Source of the DNA: Palaemon carinicauda | Taxonomy: Eukaryota; Arthropoda; Malacostraca; Decapoda; Palaemonidae | Direction: 5' to 3' | Length of the DNA: 64,000 nucleotides | NCBI RefSeq assembly: GCF_036898095.1 | Contig: NC_090743.1 | Location: 18,422,500-18,486,499, forward strand | In this document: positions 46,440 to 58,204 of the stretch, piece by piece | Numbering within the stretch: the stretch's first letter is position 1 | How the letters are laid out: every line of letters starts with the position of its first letter | The notes under the pieces: model-generated | Told to the model about the DNA's origin: nothing | Seen by the model: the letters and a program-made list of their open reading frames with translations, nothing else | Databases searched by the model: none | Translations under genes and position numbers: made by a program

Positions 46440-47830
46440 ACATAAACAACTTAGCAGTTCTCACCTGATAAGGAAGCTGACAGCAATGCTCTGCCTCATT
46501 TTGTCTGCTATCCTTAGGAGAACCAGCGGTCCACCCAGGGGGCTGATGATCTCTAGGAGCTGTCAAACGGTTCAATAACCTATAACATGACAGGACCTCA
46601 ACTAATACCCTTGTTCTGGGCACTCTCTAGGAAAAAAATGACCACCTGACTAGATCAAAGATTGCGGAAGATTGCCAACCAATCTTCACGCACAATCATA
46701 AAAAACATATATAAAAGTTCCAAAAGAAGAACAGGGGTACTAGGAATTTAGGGAAATGTAGTGGTGGATGTTTCACCTATTACTGTACTCGTTGTTACGA
46801 GTGATCCCAAAACGTAGCCGTCCTCACAAAGAGACTGGATACGGCATAAGTAATGCAAGGCGAATACAGGATTACCCCTTCACAAGGCTGTATACACGAT
46901 GCTTTGCAGAGAATAGTTTAGTTTAAAAGTTACAGAAGCTCCCACAGCTCTAACTTCATACGTCTTTACTCTTTCGACAGCTTAAGATCTGTCACACAAC
47001 GGTATGAAAGAACCTTTGTAATAAAAGTCTATATGAGATGATAGAGCGTTTTAGACATAGAGAGCGCAGGTTTCTTGACCGTGCACCAAAGAGCCTTGAA
47101 TAGACTCTTAATTCCTATGGTCCTGTCCTGATAAAACTTCATTGTTTTAACCAGGCAAAAAACTCTCCTCGGTCCTTCATAAACCATATTCGAGAGGATA
47201 GAGATCTCGAAAGATTTAGGCCATGGATGAGAAGGACATTTGTTAATGACCAAGAATCCAGGTTGCAAGGCGCCTATGGCTCATCCATTTTGAAGTCCAC
47301 GTTCTTGCTAAAAGAGTGAACTTCACTGACTCTCAACTATTGTCAGACACTCATAAAAGTCTCCAAAGTTAGACATTAAAAAGGAAACCAAATGTAAAGG
47401 CTCGAATCTGTCACTACCACGGAATTCCAGAAACAACCTCTAAATTCAGGGCTGGCGAATCTTGCTGACGCTTCTAAGTCATTTCAAATGAACTGAGAAG
47501 ATCTATAAGGTCTTTATTTGATAGATCCAATCTTCTGCGTCTGAAGACAGCTGCCCGCATACTCCTGTACCCCTTGATGGTCGAGGAGGAAACAATGTTT
47601 TCTTCTAAGGTCTAAGAAGAAATAGACCACTTGTGTTTTAGAGTTACTAAATGATGAGACTGCTTTAGCTCTACACCAGTCCATAAAATTTTCCATTTGG
47701 GTTGCAAAACCTCAAGTCAAAGGTCCTTTGTACAAGCGACAGCCTCAGCTGTCTCCTTTGAACAACCCTCCATCTTAGGGGTTTTACGAAATACAGTAAT
47801 GGAGACAGCTAGACCTAAAGCTTGATGGTT
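46440..47830 (-). pseudogene. Decayed tyrosine recombinase (element H)
   Basis: The frame 47514-47696 (MENFMDWCRAKAVSSFSNSK ... FFLDLRRKHCF) resembles the start of a DIRS core-binding domain (compare QAKWKVFYGW of D). Further on, ASARFASPEFRGC, then in the frame 47029-47268 NKCPSHPWPKSFEISILS, EGPRRVFCLVKTMKFY and FKALWCTVKKPALSMSK, resemble the catalytic domain between the Arg and His boxes. The Arg, His and Tyr motifs themselves are not recognisable, and stops are frequent. Confidence 0.55.
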
Positions 47831-47859
47831 TGAAATAAAGCGTTCGTGACCCTGACACG

Positions 47860-48780
47860 GGGAAACGGACTAATGACATGCTCCCAGCATGTATCCAGCA
47901 TGGTCTTAGCATGAGTCCAATATGGTTCCAGCATGCTGCATATGCTCAACATGTTGTGAGAGAGAGTCAAGATCTAGACTGCCTCCCGAAACACGTCCAG
48001 ATCGGTGGCAAGAAACCGATATTAAGCTAGGCTTGTTGAAAAGAAGCCTCAACAACGTGAACCTCGTGCTGTGCGCTAAGACCTGATCGCGTGTAACCAG
48101 CGAGAGTTCAACATACTTGAAGCCCAAAACTTGACGCGAGGGAGCGTTAGCTGCGTGGCCAGAGAGACGCGAATGAGAGACAACAGTCTGTCCATACTGC
48201 TGTGAGAAAAAGACTTGACTATGTGTCTAGCATGCGACCATGATGTTGCATGTGCTTGCATTGCCGTAAGGTATCAGTGTGCTGTATGCGTTCACCTTGA
48301 CGTGTGGATACAGCGCTCTGTGTGCGTCCCGCCTGTTGTAAATCTACAGCGTGCTGCGAGGAGGCGACAGCATCGCGTCCGGTCAGTGGCACCAAGAAGC
48401 AACTGTTAGTCTATCCCGACGCGGGAAAACCCTGACTGACCTTACCCAGCATATACCCAGGCTGACACATGCATCTAGGTTGCTTAGGATTTCAGATTGA
48501 CCTGTTTGCCGAGAGTTGTCCGCGTGTAGCATGCATCCGCATGAGTGGTAGTCACGTGTCCCACAGACCGCGAAGATGGGACAACTTGTTGAAAGGATAA
48601 ACTTTGACTGTCAGCGTCAACATACAACCAGACTGGCGTCTGCGTCTGTGACTGCGTGAGGGAGAGACCAGCATTAGTGTCTGTGTGACGTCTGCCGCAA
48701 GAGAGAGACCAGACTGCTACAAGTGTCCGCTCTAACGCTTCTTGTAACACGAGCACATCACTGCGAGGAAGCGTTGCTGA
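47860..48780 (-). other. Low-complexity, possibly gag-derived region (element H)
   Basis: Repeated AGCATG-type words (47880-47960) and GC-rich stretches (GCGTG, CGCGTG) resemble the repeat zone of the other gags. Short minus frames (for example 48484-48756) are rich in Ser, Thr and Gln without a known domain. Position between YR and leader is as in element D. Identity is a guess. Confidence 0.35.
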
Positions 48781-50164
48781 GTATTGGAGAACTACGCTGT
48801 CTGATACTAACGGAAAACCATTTCTTTGGTCTATGGTAGTCCTTAGACTCTTTTAGGAAAAAATTTTTCCTCCCCGAGAATTGTAAATGCTAAAAAGAGA
48901 TAAAATTTACCTCTTTTAGCTCAGACCAAACCTACATTCGCGGGGCAGCGTGTGCGCCAACTCAAGCGTGAGCGAAGGCTGTGAGAGATCATCAACCGCA
49001 GTCCCGTGAGCAACCTCGGAGAGTCCTTATTACATTTTCAGCGCGCCTTGTGCACGACCAGAACATATCCAATGCTGTGAGATACCGTCAGCAGTAATCG
49101 CTAGACCCCAGAAGAAAGTAATAGACATTTCCCCAAACTGTGGGAGGAGAAGAAGTGTGAACAGAAGCAAACTGAGCACCTTTTCTCTAGAACTACTATG
49201 TGTCTTACACCCTTTTGGTGCTGACACGTTGGCTTCTTTCAAGAAGAAAAAACTTCCAGCGAACATCAGTTACTGCAGGATAAGTTATTAGAAAACATAC
49301 GACTCCTGAAAGGTCTTGGACATATTGATTGGTGACTACCAAGTCTAGGTTTTGCGTTCTTCGACGAGGACAAACTCTTTCCTCCCTGAAAGTACGTCAG
49401 ATTCCAGAGGAAGAGCTAGGATTGTATGTGACTTGTCTGACTTCCGCTTCTCTCGTGGAAGAAAAAACACACTCGATTGCTTCCCGTTTAAGCATCACAA
49501 CACGCCTGCTGCGAGGGTAAGTTCTGTTCGCGTGCATACATGACAAGTAATTTCCTAGTCTGGTAGAAAGGGAAAACGTAAAACGTCATTCTCGTCAGGG
49601 AACTGCGTCCTAATACACAGAAAAAAAGTTACAAGATCCATGATACCATAGCGATGACAAACTGATCGCTTCAAGACATTCCAGCTTCGCTCTTTTCAAG
49701 ATACTATGTCACATGGTTGTGATGTCATAATTCGACAATCGTAGGCGAAGAAAAGAGCTTTACTTCATCATTCCAAAGTGGAGAAGGAACATCTTGAACT
49801 GCATCAACAGTATCGCTCAGCGGAACATACGTTTAATGCACAAAGTACGCGATGTACCTCACCCTACCGACCTTCCTTCTCCCAGGGGTTGGAACGTAAG
49901 GAAGAGGTATAGCTAGGGGCAAGATGAACACGAACAAACACCTTCTCCAGTGCACTGTGCTATGTATACGAGTCACTAACAAAAGCGGTTTAAAACATAA
50001 TACATTAAATCATAAAAGATCTCCCCGTGGTGGGAGATATACTTTTACGTTCTATTCTCATAAAGGCCTTAATGCCCTTCCTGCTGTTGCAGCTGAAGGC
50101 GCTGCATCAACCTCTACAGTAAAGTTCGTCATTTTTCTGAGAATGATTTAATGTTAATTTATTT
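48780..50164. other. No gene recognised (interior of element H)
   Basis: Moderate GC sequence with only short frames (63-78 residues) on both strands and no recognised motif. It is probably an old gag or leader. Confidence 0.5.
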
Positions 50165-50275
50165 ATTTTCCTATTAATTTACTGGGCCATCTTTCCCTAA
50201 AGGAGCCCTTTGGGTTAAAGCATCTTGCTTTCCCAAGTAGGGTTGTAGCCTGGCTAGTAATAAAAATAAAATAAA
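50165..50275 (+). repeat. LINE 3'-end fragment
   Basis: GCATCTTGCTTTCCCAAGTA with GGGTTGTAGCCTGGCTAGTA and an AT-rich (ATAAAA)n tail matches, inverted, the 3' ends at 58205-58250 and 59029-59080 (GCTACAACCCTAGTTGGAAA). It is a short plus-strand end of the same LINE type as 59029-60330. Confidence 0.7.
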
Positions 50276-50649
50276 TAGACACACCATCAACTCAACTAGC
50301 GGAAACTCTGAAGTCGGAACGAGGAGCAGCAGGTAAAAAATAATAGGGAAACATCGGAAAAATTCTCATGAGTTTCTGAAAGTTATTCCCTTCCTCTTAC
50401 AATCTCTATCCTAGGAAGAGAAGTCTTGATTTTTAGGAATCCACTCCTTAGGATTCTGAATTCAGACCTCAATGCTTAGAGGTTCTAATTCTAGTTCTCC
50501 CAACCAAGAGTTAGCCCAGCAGGCCTTGGTCCGAGAATATAATATCTTTCTAGTTAAGATTTATTTCTTAATATAGCGCCTGGAGCAACAATAACTCAAC
50601 ACTAGACGGTCATGGTCAGGTAAACATCAAAGTCTATTGTCATAGGTAG

Positions 50650-50748
50650 CGAAGCGTCCACACTGGCGCTGAAGCGTCCACACTGGCGCTGAAGCGTCCA
50701 CACTGACGCTGAAGCGTCCACACTGATGCTGAAGCGTCCACACTGACG
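50650..50748. repeat. 20-bp tandem repeat, five copies
   Basis: Unit GAAGCGTCCACACTGGCGCT, with G/A and T/C variants (TGACGCT, TGATGCT). It stays open in two minus frames (QRQCGRFSASVDASASVWT-like) because 20 is not a multiple of three. Confidence 0.93.
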
Positions 50749-52504
50749 TGGCGCTTCGCTCCGTTCCGTTGATTTTCCGCTTCCGTTGCCGCACCGTTCC
50801 AATGACGCTTCGCCGGCTCTGCTGCCTGGCAAACGTCAGCGCGCCTGAATAGACTGATACTAGGCGCTATGAGCGGTCGGTTTGCGTTGAGCAGGTAATC
50901 AAAGTAATGCATCCACTTTCTCCCACCGTTGAACATTGCGGTTGGTAGGTCGCCTGTGCAACAAGGAGTCCTCACCGTTAAAGTCACGTCACCTGTGCGA
51001 CCGTGTCAAAGACCGGAATCAAGACACCCAACCGCACTGTTAACGGCAGGCTGAAAAGACTGCATAAACGAAGATAGTTGCTGTTTCATGCCTAACAGCA
51101 AAGATCAAGGATCAACCTTAGGCGAAACATATTCAGCATTATCTTCGTCGATCCCTAGCGCTTGCCACTGTCGAGAGACGACACCCATCAGGTGGAGACG
51201 GCGGCACTACGTCCACGCCGCATGAAACGTAACACACGCAGAACGAATCTAATTTTGTTTTCAGCTTACCGCCTGAAGCGCGTGTATGATGTTTGAAAAC
51301 ACTAATACCTCGCTTTATCTATAGCGAGGGTGAGCGTTCTGGTGATCAACAGAAAACGCTCGAGAGGACTTCTATTCGGGTCTTAAAAGACTGTAACGCT
51401 TGGTTACCCTCTTGATTCCTTATGCCGTTCGACTTAACTTCTCCCCTGGGTCCGGGAGCTTGACAAAGGTCTAAGGCTAGGATAAAAACAGGTCCGAATA
51501 GAAGCACTCTCCACTGAATAAAATTCACTGCATAATTTAGCACTAAAAAAATTTGCATTTTACTCTTTGGTACATACTGTAGATAGTTTCATAATTACCT
51601 GAAAACCAAAGTATACGCTCTCTCAAACGAAATGAACTCCGTATGGAGAGACTTATAATTCTGTCAATGGTTTGAATGGGAATGCAAAAGTACCGAATCC
51701 CATATAAATGCAACAAAATATTAAATATCAAATATTACCGTAATAGATATAATATTTATAAACTAAAATAAACCCTTAAACTAAGGGGTTCCAATAAAAG
51801 ACGAATCATCACTCGTACCCATTGGAACAACTACAATTAATATACGAACAATTTTACATAGAATCGTGCGCTACATCGATTGTAAAGAAAACTGCATCGT
51901 ATAAACATTAACTGAATTGTAAATTTCATTAATCTCTGACTAAGGAAAAATACTGAAAGAACCAATTAATTGCAAAATAAAATGTTCCTCTTATATAGTA
52001 CAACTTAAAAACTTGAGAAGTAAGAAGAATGTACTATTCATAAAAATCGCTACAAAATATTGTAATATTATAACGAAAAAGACAACTGCGTAACAAAAAT
52101 AAACTGAACGCTAGTTAATCTTTGCAAACAGATCGAAGATCTAAAGAAAAAACTAATAAAAGGATAAAATTTTCTTAATATAATAATCCTTTAATTTGAT
52201 TTATAACTTAATGATTCAAAAGAAAGTATTCACTTATCATTCTTTGTAAAAAACCGACAGACTTTTAACCTATGAATAAGGCTGTGACGCCATCAATGGA
52301 CGAGATGTTTACATCTCGCCCTATTGCTTCAATGAGGTTTAAAATAGGTTGAAAAGCCTTCTAATTCTACCTTTCAAGTTATAAATGTGTGATCACAGAT
52401 CAAATAAAACAAATAAGCAAAAGCCCAAACTCAAAAAACGTTAGTACATCACCAAATAACGTCTGAACAGAGTAAGAAAACGAGAGAGAATTTCCAATAG
52501 TACA
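50749..52504. other. No gene recognised (leader side of element H)
   Basis: 50.75-51.5 kb has moderate GC and 51.5-52.5 kb is AT-rich. Only short frames. Nothing supported beyond membership of element H by position. Confidence 0.5.
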
Positions 52505-52694
52505 GCCAGCTATGGCGGCAGAAAAAGATCTGAAGCGTGTGGGTATAGTTCTACTGTACCTGTTGTACCGCGAGGGCGCTAGTGTACACCTGGCATATCT
52601 GCGATAAGCTGCGCTATATTTTGATATTTCTGCCGGGGCGTCAGGAGACTTTAGCCATTCTTATATAACCAGCGGGTAAGTTTTATATTTAAAA
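52505..52694 (-). repeat. Gag-side terminal region and ITR of element H
   Basis: GATCTGAAGCGTGTGGGTAT, GCGAGGGCGCTAGTGTACAC and GCCATTCTTATATAACCAGC match the inverse of the module at 46090-46250 over about 170 bp. Confidence 0.88.
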
Positions 52695-53654
52695 TTTTAC
52701 AAACAACGAGTATACCCTCGTGTTTGTGAGTGTCTCTAAGTGCGCTTTAGAATTATCATCTAGGAAAGACCAACAAATTTTTAATCGTAACTCAACTGTG
52801 AAGATTGCAAAAAAACCATGAGGTCCGGAATTATACACGATTTACTTTTAGTCTGTGACTTGAGAAGGGAGAGTCTAGGGGGCTTGACCCTGGGCTAAGT
52901 CTGTGACCTAAGAAGGGGGTCAAAGCTCTTGGTTAGGTTTGTGACCTGACGACTTATGTTAGGTTCTGTGACCTTTTAAAAATCTCGAAAGTGTTAATAA
53001 TTCAATTTTCTCCCGTTTTCACCCACCCAAAAGATCCAGGTTCCCAGCTACGTCCAGGACGAAGGGGGGGGGGGGGGGAAGAACAGTTTATTTGCGGTAG
53101 AAATAAAGGTCAAATTTGTTTAAGGCACAATATTTACTGCTGGAAGGGTTGTTCTTTTCTATTGGAAACATAGTTCTGTGTTGTTCTATAATTTTACCCT
53201 TTACATATACAATTAGACTGATACACGGTATATATACTTTTGGCTTCAAACATAACTGATGACACCTAGCGAAAAGGTTCAAAAGACCACAAAATAAGTC
53301 TTATTTTCTATAACGTGTTTAAAGATTGCTCATGAATGGCAGCATTAAAGGAGTGACAATGCCCTCGAAACTGACAATATATGAACAGCGTCCATGCCAC
53401 CCCTATGCCCAGCAGGTAGATCTATAGGCTCCCCCAAACACCCAATATTTAGCTCACAAGGATGGTGAAGTTGCAGACACTACAAGAAACTATCGAGCTT
53501 GTGCAGGACTATCTCCATCCAGCAGAATGCCAGGCAGGAACGTTTGCAACAAACCACCACAAGTTTATTGCACGGTTCTATTCTTACCTAACCACCCCCT
53601 GGCAAAATGTCACATTAGACCTAACAGATAAGCAGACAAACTACAAATCAATGA
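52695..53654. other. No gene recognised; TGACCT-rich short repeats
   Basis: 52850-52980 has four loose repeats of GTCTGTGACCT-AGAAGGG type. A 15-bp G run lies at ~53066. An 83-residue frame at 53462-53713 (MVKLQTLQETIELVQDYL) has no recognised domain and overlaps a repeated segment, so it is not called as a gene. Confidence 0.45.
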
Positions 53655-53973
53655 GTAAACTACATTTCAAAGTATTCAACAAAAAGATTGACATTGTCCT
53701 CTGGGAAAATTAAAGATAATTATCCAAAACCTCATAATCTGGCCAGTAGTTTTAATTGAAATTCCAACAACTAAGCTTTCTGAGTTTCACCATGCATAAA
53801 ATCCTGACAGTTCCATACAAACATGGAAGAAAGTGTTTAGAGACAGCAAAGCAAAAAGAAGAATTACCTGCGTTTTGATTATTTGATACTCTTGTTAGTG
53901 TTCGATAAATTGGTGATGTGCTGCCTTCTATGTTGAAGTTTCATGTTCACAATGTGCTTATGGGCAAATGCAA
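53655..53973. repeat. Direct repeat, left copy (pairs with 55706-56035)
   Basis: Shared landmarks in order: GTAAACTACATTTCAAAGTA, TTTTAATTGAAATTCC, CATGCATAAAATCCTGAC, GAAGAATTACCTGCGTTTTG and ATGGGCAAAT. The two copies flank the inverted-repeat element at 53977-55702. Confidence 0.9.
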
Positions 53974-53976
53974 CTC

Positions 53977-55702
53977 CAAAGACTATATACTGAAGGAAGA
54001 TAGGAAGGCTGAGCTTAATATTACTCAACTGAGTGTGCGAATAAAAGATGCCAGATACTCCTATGCAAAACGAATGGCTCCATCTATTGAGCGAACAGTT
54101 AACCATTCAGAGCGGTAATGCTTACAGAAATATAGGATGGAATTCGATTGTAAATTTTGCGACATATTTGTTCATAAATTGCATTACTACGTTTGTATAT
54201 TTTATTCTTAAATTTATGACATTCTTAAATTTTAGATAACTAAATTTCAAATTTACAAATTGGTACACATAGCCTATAGATTAAGAATACACACATCCTT
54301 GTGTTTCTCAGTAAATTTTTCAGACTTAATAGCTATAGGCTATCGCTTATAATTTAGTTAATTTTCTTGCAAATTTAATAATTGTATATTTCAATCATTT
54401 CAAATGTTCTATACAATATAAAGTTCGAAAAAAGTAAAACCTACTGTATATATAATTTGTTAAACTTAGCCACAAGTGCATATGAGTAGGCATACATTTA
54501 ATTACTGTTTGTAGGCCACTGTAGAATGGAGATATTAGGTTTATATAAAACACAATTGTATTTCTTTTATTGCAACGGAAATGCATGATGCACTCATGTA
54601 TATTCTTTAGTAATATAAACTAATAAATGTATAAATATACAAACAAAAGGAACAAAATTAGCACACATAAAACTAATCAAAAGGAGGTTGGAAATAGAAA
54701 TAAGGTAGCATACAGCCAACCAAAAATGCAAGATAAATCACAAGCAAATGAACTTTAATAAATTTTTACATATATAAGAAACAAATAACGCAGTAAATAG
54801 TATTGCACATATAAAAACTGTAAAAAATAACACAAACAAACCAAAATTGCACCATGAATTACATGCAAATAAACTTCAATATAATTACAAATATGAGAAA
54901 ACATAATAGGTTACTTAAAAAAGGGGTTTTCTTCAAGAATTAAATACATGGTGAAAACATGAGACAAAGCAAGTATGCAAACATAAAAAGCACAGACAGT
55001 AAACACACATTCAATGTACATGAAAATACAAATACAGTATAAAAATACTGAAAAAAAGTTAGTCCTTATCTACGAAATGAAAAAAAATGAGAAGACAAGG
55101 AACATTCTAACAAAATAATTTGTTGAACCAATATACTCCTGTAATGCTACATAGGAGTGCAAACATGCCGAAATATTCATGCACTTATAAGTTAAACCAA
55201 AGTTAAATATAATACACACCACTAAACATGTTCCTAACGCCAAATATGTCAGCTCCTGAGAAATATATTTTGATAGCTTTGATACAAAAAAAAAAAAAGT
55301 TTGAAACAAAAAAATGTAGGCCTACTGCGGATGCCTTGCCTTAATCTTGTTTCCAATACCAGTGGGGCTTACTCATTAGTAGCACATATTTCATGTATTA
55401 TAGCCTACTGTTAGTACTCACCTTTATTTGTCCTTAGGGAACCTGTGAAACACCAAATGAGGATCGGTTTCTTTTCGTTTATTGCAAACAACACACTTGT
55501 GTCTTATTCACTGTTGGCGCCATTATTTCGTGTGTGTCAACTGTCAAATTCTAAATATAAACAAACAGACGACATGCGATATACCTACAACGCCATCTGA
55601 ACACTGAGCTGGCAAACTATTGTGTTCACTTTGGAGCTGCCAACTAATGTATTAACATTCGTATTTTGAGCCTTCCTATCTTCCTTCAGTATATAGTCTT
55701 TG
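53977..55702. mobile_element. Inverted-repeat DNA element, 1.73 kb, no transposase seen
   Basis: The ends are 34-bp inverted repeats: CAAAGACTATATACTGAAGG then AAGATAGGAAGGCT at left and its complement at right. The interior is AT-rich with loosely repeated blocks (54718-54790 and 54838-54905 are similar) and no long ORF. It looks like a non-autonomous DNA transposon. No clear target duplication directly at the ends. Superfamily unknown. Confidence 0.75.
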
Positions 55703-55705
55703 AGG

Positions 55706-56035
55706 TAAACTACATTTCAAAGTATTAAACACTCTAGAAAAAAAGATTGACAGATTATCCTCGGGAAAAATTAAAGATAATCATCCAAAGCCTCATACTC
55801 TGCCTGTAGTTTTAATTGAAATTCCTACAACTAAGCTTTCCGAGTTTCATCATGCATAAAATCCTGACGGTTCCATACAAACATGGAAGCAAATGTTATG
55901 GGACACCAAAGCAAAAGGAAGAATTACCTGCGTTTTGATAATTTGATACTCTTGTTCCTGTTCGAAAAATTAGTGATGTACTGCCCTCTATGTTGAGGTT
56001 TCATAATCAGATTCAAAATGGGCAAATCCAACCCT
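55706..56035. repeat. Direct repeat, right copy (pairs with 53655-53973)
   Basis: Starts AGGTAAACTACATTTCAAAG and ends ATGGGCAAATCCAACC, with small indels relative to the left copy. Confidence 0.9.
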
Positions 56036-56288
56036 TTACTGTCTTTGCTTATGGGCTTTCACAAGGAATGAAATGTGTTTTTCTTTCATTATAACTAGCC
56101 TATGCCAATGGAAAAATTCATCTATTTCTATGGAATTAATTGACAAGAGAATGCCTCCCAAGTTTTGTACACCATTAAATTACTTTATACAGAATTCTGA
56201 GATTAATACTTAAATATCAAAATACTTTCATCCTCATTGTTTAATCTTAGATAGTAAATAACTGACACGCTTCAAATTACTTAACGCG

Positions 56289-57899
56289 TTGTGCTGTACA
56301 AAGGACTACTTTTATTATGATTTTGAAAGTTTACTGAATGTTGAGGATAATAGGGAGGCAGATATAATTGCTGTTGCAGGTGTTGAGGTGCCAGTGATGG
56401 GAGATGAGAATGAGAGAGAGACTACAATAGATGAAGAGAGGAGAGCACTAGATGAAACGAGAGTAGGAAAAGCATCTGGTATGGATGGTGTGAGAGCTGA
56501 GATGTTGAAGGAGGGGGGTGTGACTGTACTTGAATGGTTGGTGAGATTGTTTAATATGTGTTTTGTGTTGTCAATGGTACCAGTAGATTGGGTTTGTGCA
56601 TGTATTGTACCACTATATAAGGGTAAGGGAGATGTGCATGAGTGTTGTAATTCAAGAGGTATTAGTTTGTTAAGCGTAGTTGGAAAAGTGTATGGTAGAG
56701 TATTGATTAATAGGATCAAGGATAAAACAGAGAATGCAATCTTGGAAATACAGGGTGGTTTTAGAAGAGGTAGGGGTTGTATGAATCATATTTTTACAGT
56801 TATTCAGATATGCGAGAAATATTTAGCAAAAGGTAAGGAGGTGTATGTTGCGTTTATGGATCTGGAGAAAGCGTATGGTAGAGTTGATAGGGAAGCAATG
56901 TGGAATGTGATGAGGTTATATGGAGTTGGTGGAAGGTTGTTGCAAGCAGGGAAAAGTTTCTACACAGGTAGTAAAGCATGTGTTAGGATAGGAAATGAAG
57001 TGAGTGATTGGTTTCCGGTGAGAATGGGGCTGAGACAGGGATGTGTGATGTCGCCGTGGTTGTTTAACTTGTATGTTGATGGAGTGGTGAGAGAGGTGAA
57101 TGCTCGAGTGCTTGGACGAGGATTAAAACTGGTAGACGAGAATGACCAAGAATGGGAGATAAATCAGTTGTTGTTTGCGGATGATACTGTACTGGTTGCA
57201 GACACAGAAGAGAAGCTTGGACGATTAGTGACAGAATTTGGAAGAGTGTGTGAGAGAAGGAAGTTGAGAGTTAATGTGGGTAAGAGTAAGGTTATGAGAT
57301 GTACGAGAAGGGAAGGTGGTGCAAGGTTGAATGTCATGTTGAATGGAGAGTTACTTGAGGAGGTGGATCAGTTTAAGTACTTGGGGTCTGTTGTTGCAGC
57401 AAATGGTGGAATGGAAGCAGATGTACGTCAGAGAGTGAATGAAGGTTGCAAAGTGTTGGGGGCAGTTAAGGGAGTAGTAAAAAATAGAGGGTTGGGCATG
57501 AATGTAAAGAGAGTTCTATATGAGAAAGTGATTGTACCAACTGTGATGTATGGATCGGAGTTGTGGGGAATGAAAGTGATGGAGAGACAGAAATTGAATG
57601 TGTTTGAGATGAAGTGTCTAAGGAGTATGGCTGGTGTATCTCGAGTAGATAGGGTTAGGAACGAAGTGGTGAGAGTGAGAACGGGTGTAAGAAATGAGTT
57701 AGCAGCTAGAGTGGATATGAATGTGTTGAGGTGGTTTGGCCATGTTGAGAGAATGGAAAATGGATGTCTGCTAAAGAAGGTGATGAATGCAAGAGTTGAT
57801 GGGAGAAGTACTAGAGGAAGGCCAAGGTTTGGGTGGATGGATGGAGTGAAGGAAGCTCTGGGTGATGATAGATGTGAGCGAGGCAAGAGAGCGTGCTAG
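56289..57899 (+). CDS. RTE-like non-LTR retrotransposon RT, 5'-truncated, frame open
   Basis: A 536-residue open frame. The first ~15 residues are probably flanking sequence; LINE homology starts about 56334 (NVEDNREADIIAVAG). RT motifs follow in order: GKASGMDGVRAEMLKEGG, IVPLYKGKGD, SRGISLLSVVGKVYGRVL, QGGFRRGRGC, FMDLEKAYGRVDREAMW (motif A), GLRQGCVMSPWLFNLYVDG, LLFADDTVLVADTEEKL (motif C, FADD at 57174-57185), KYLGSVV. The C-terminus VLRWFGHVERM and RGRPRFGWMDGVKEAL is typical of the RTE group. The apurinic endonuclease is missing. The Asp usual in AYDRVD is Gly (56877-56879). It would prime cDNA at a nicked target, but this copy lacks the nuclease. Confidence 0.85.
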   Translation: MCCTKDYFYYDFESLLNVEDNREADIIAVAGVEVPVMGDENERETTIDEERRALDETRVGKASGMDGVRAEMLKEGGVTVLEWLVRLFNMCFVLSMVPVDWVCACIVPLYKGKGDVHECCNSRGISLLSVVGKVYGRVLINRIKDKTENAILEIQGGFRRGRGCMNHIFTVIQICEKYLAKGKEVYVAFMDLEKAYGRVDREAMWNVMRLYGVGGRLLQAGKSFYTGSKACVRIGNEVSDWFPVRMGLRQGCVMSPWLFNLYVDGVVREVNARVLGRGLKLVDENDQEWEINQLLFADDTVLVADTEEKLGRLVTEFGRVCERRKLRVNVGKSKVMRCTRREGGARLNVMLNGELLEEVDQFKYLGSVVAANGGMEADVRQRVNEGCKVLGAVKGVVKNRGLGMNVKRVLYEKVIVPTVMYGSELWGMKVMERQKLNVFEMKCLRSMAGVSRVDRVRNEVVRVRTGVRNELAARVDMNVLRWFGHVERMENGCLLKKVMNARVDGRSTRGRPRFGWMDGVKEALGDDRCERGKRAC

Positions 57900-58204
57900 A
57901 AATAAGAATGAATGGCGAGCGATTGTGACGCAGTTCCGGTAGGCCCTGCTGCTGCCTCCGATGCCTTAGATGACCGCGGAGGTAGCAGCAGTAGGGGATT
58001 CAGCATTATGAAGCTTCATCTGTGGTGGATAATGTGGGAGGGTGGGCTGTGACACCCTAGCAGTACCAGCTGAACTCGGTTGAGTCCCTTGTTAGGCTGG
58101 GAGGAACGTAGAGAGTAGAGGTCCCCTTTTTGTTTTTGTTTCTTTGTTGATGTCGGCTACCCCCCAAAATTGGGGGAAGTGCCATGGTATATGTATGTAT
58201 GTAT
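57900..58204 (+). other. 3' UTR and short tandem tail of the RTE-like LINE
   Basis: Contains GTAGCAGCAGTAGGGGATTC, CTACCCCCCAAAATTGGGGG (a hairpin) and ends GTGCCATGGTATATGTATGTATGTATGA. A short (TGTA)n tail instead of poly(A) fits RTE-type elements. Confidence 0.75.

Larger units (their letters stand above)
46341..52694 (-). mobile_element. DIRS-like retrotransposon remnant, family 3, element H
   Basis: Left ITR TAAATATAAAACTTCCCGCT at ~46341 continues GGTTATATAAGAATGGCTGA. The right end at 52650-52694 reads the inverse (ATAACCAGCGGGTAAGTTTT). Between them on minus are a decayed YR (46.4-47.8 kb), a low-complexity gag-like stretch and a long leader. RT and RNase H were not found, so it is an internal-deletion derivative. 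Family assignment rests on the YR traces and the shared end structure. Confidence 0.62.

Noticed and set aside
52850..52980. Regulatory element with repeated TGACCT half-sites
   Set aside because: Copies are irregularly spaced and degenerate; nothing ties them to a promoter or gene here.
53462..53713. Possible host exon (83 residues)
   Set aside because: No recognised domain, and the 3' half is in a duplicated repeat whose second copy is frameshifted.
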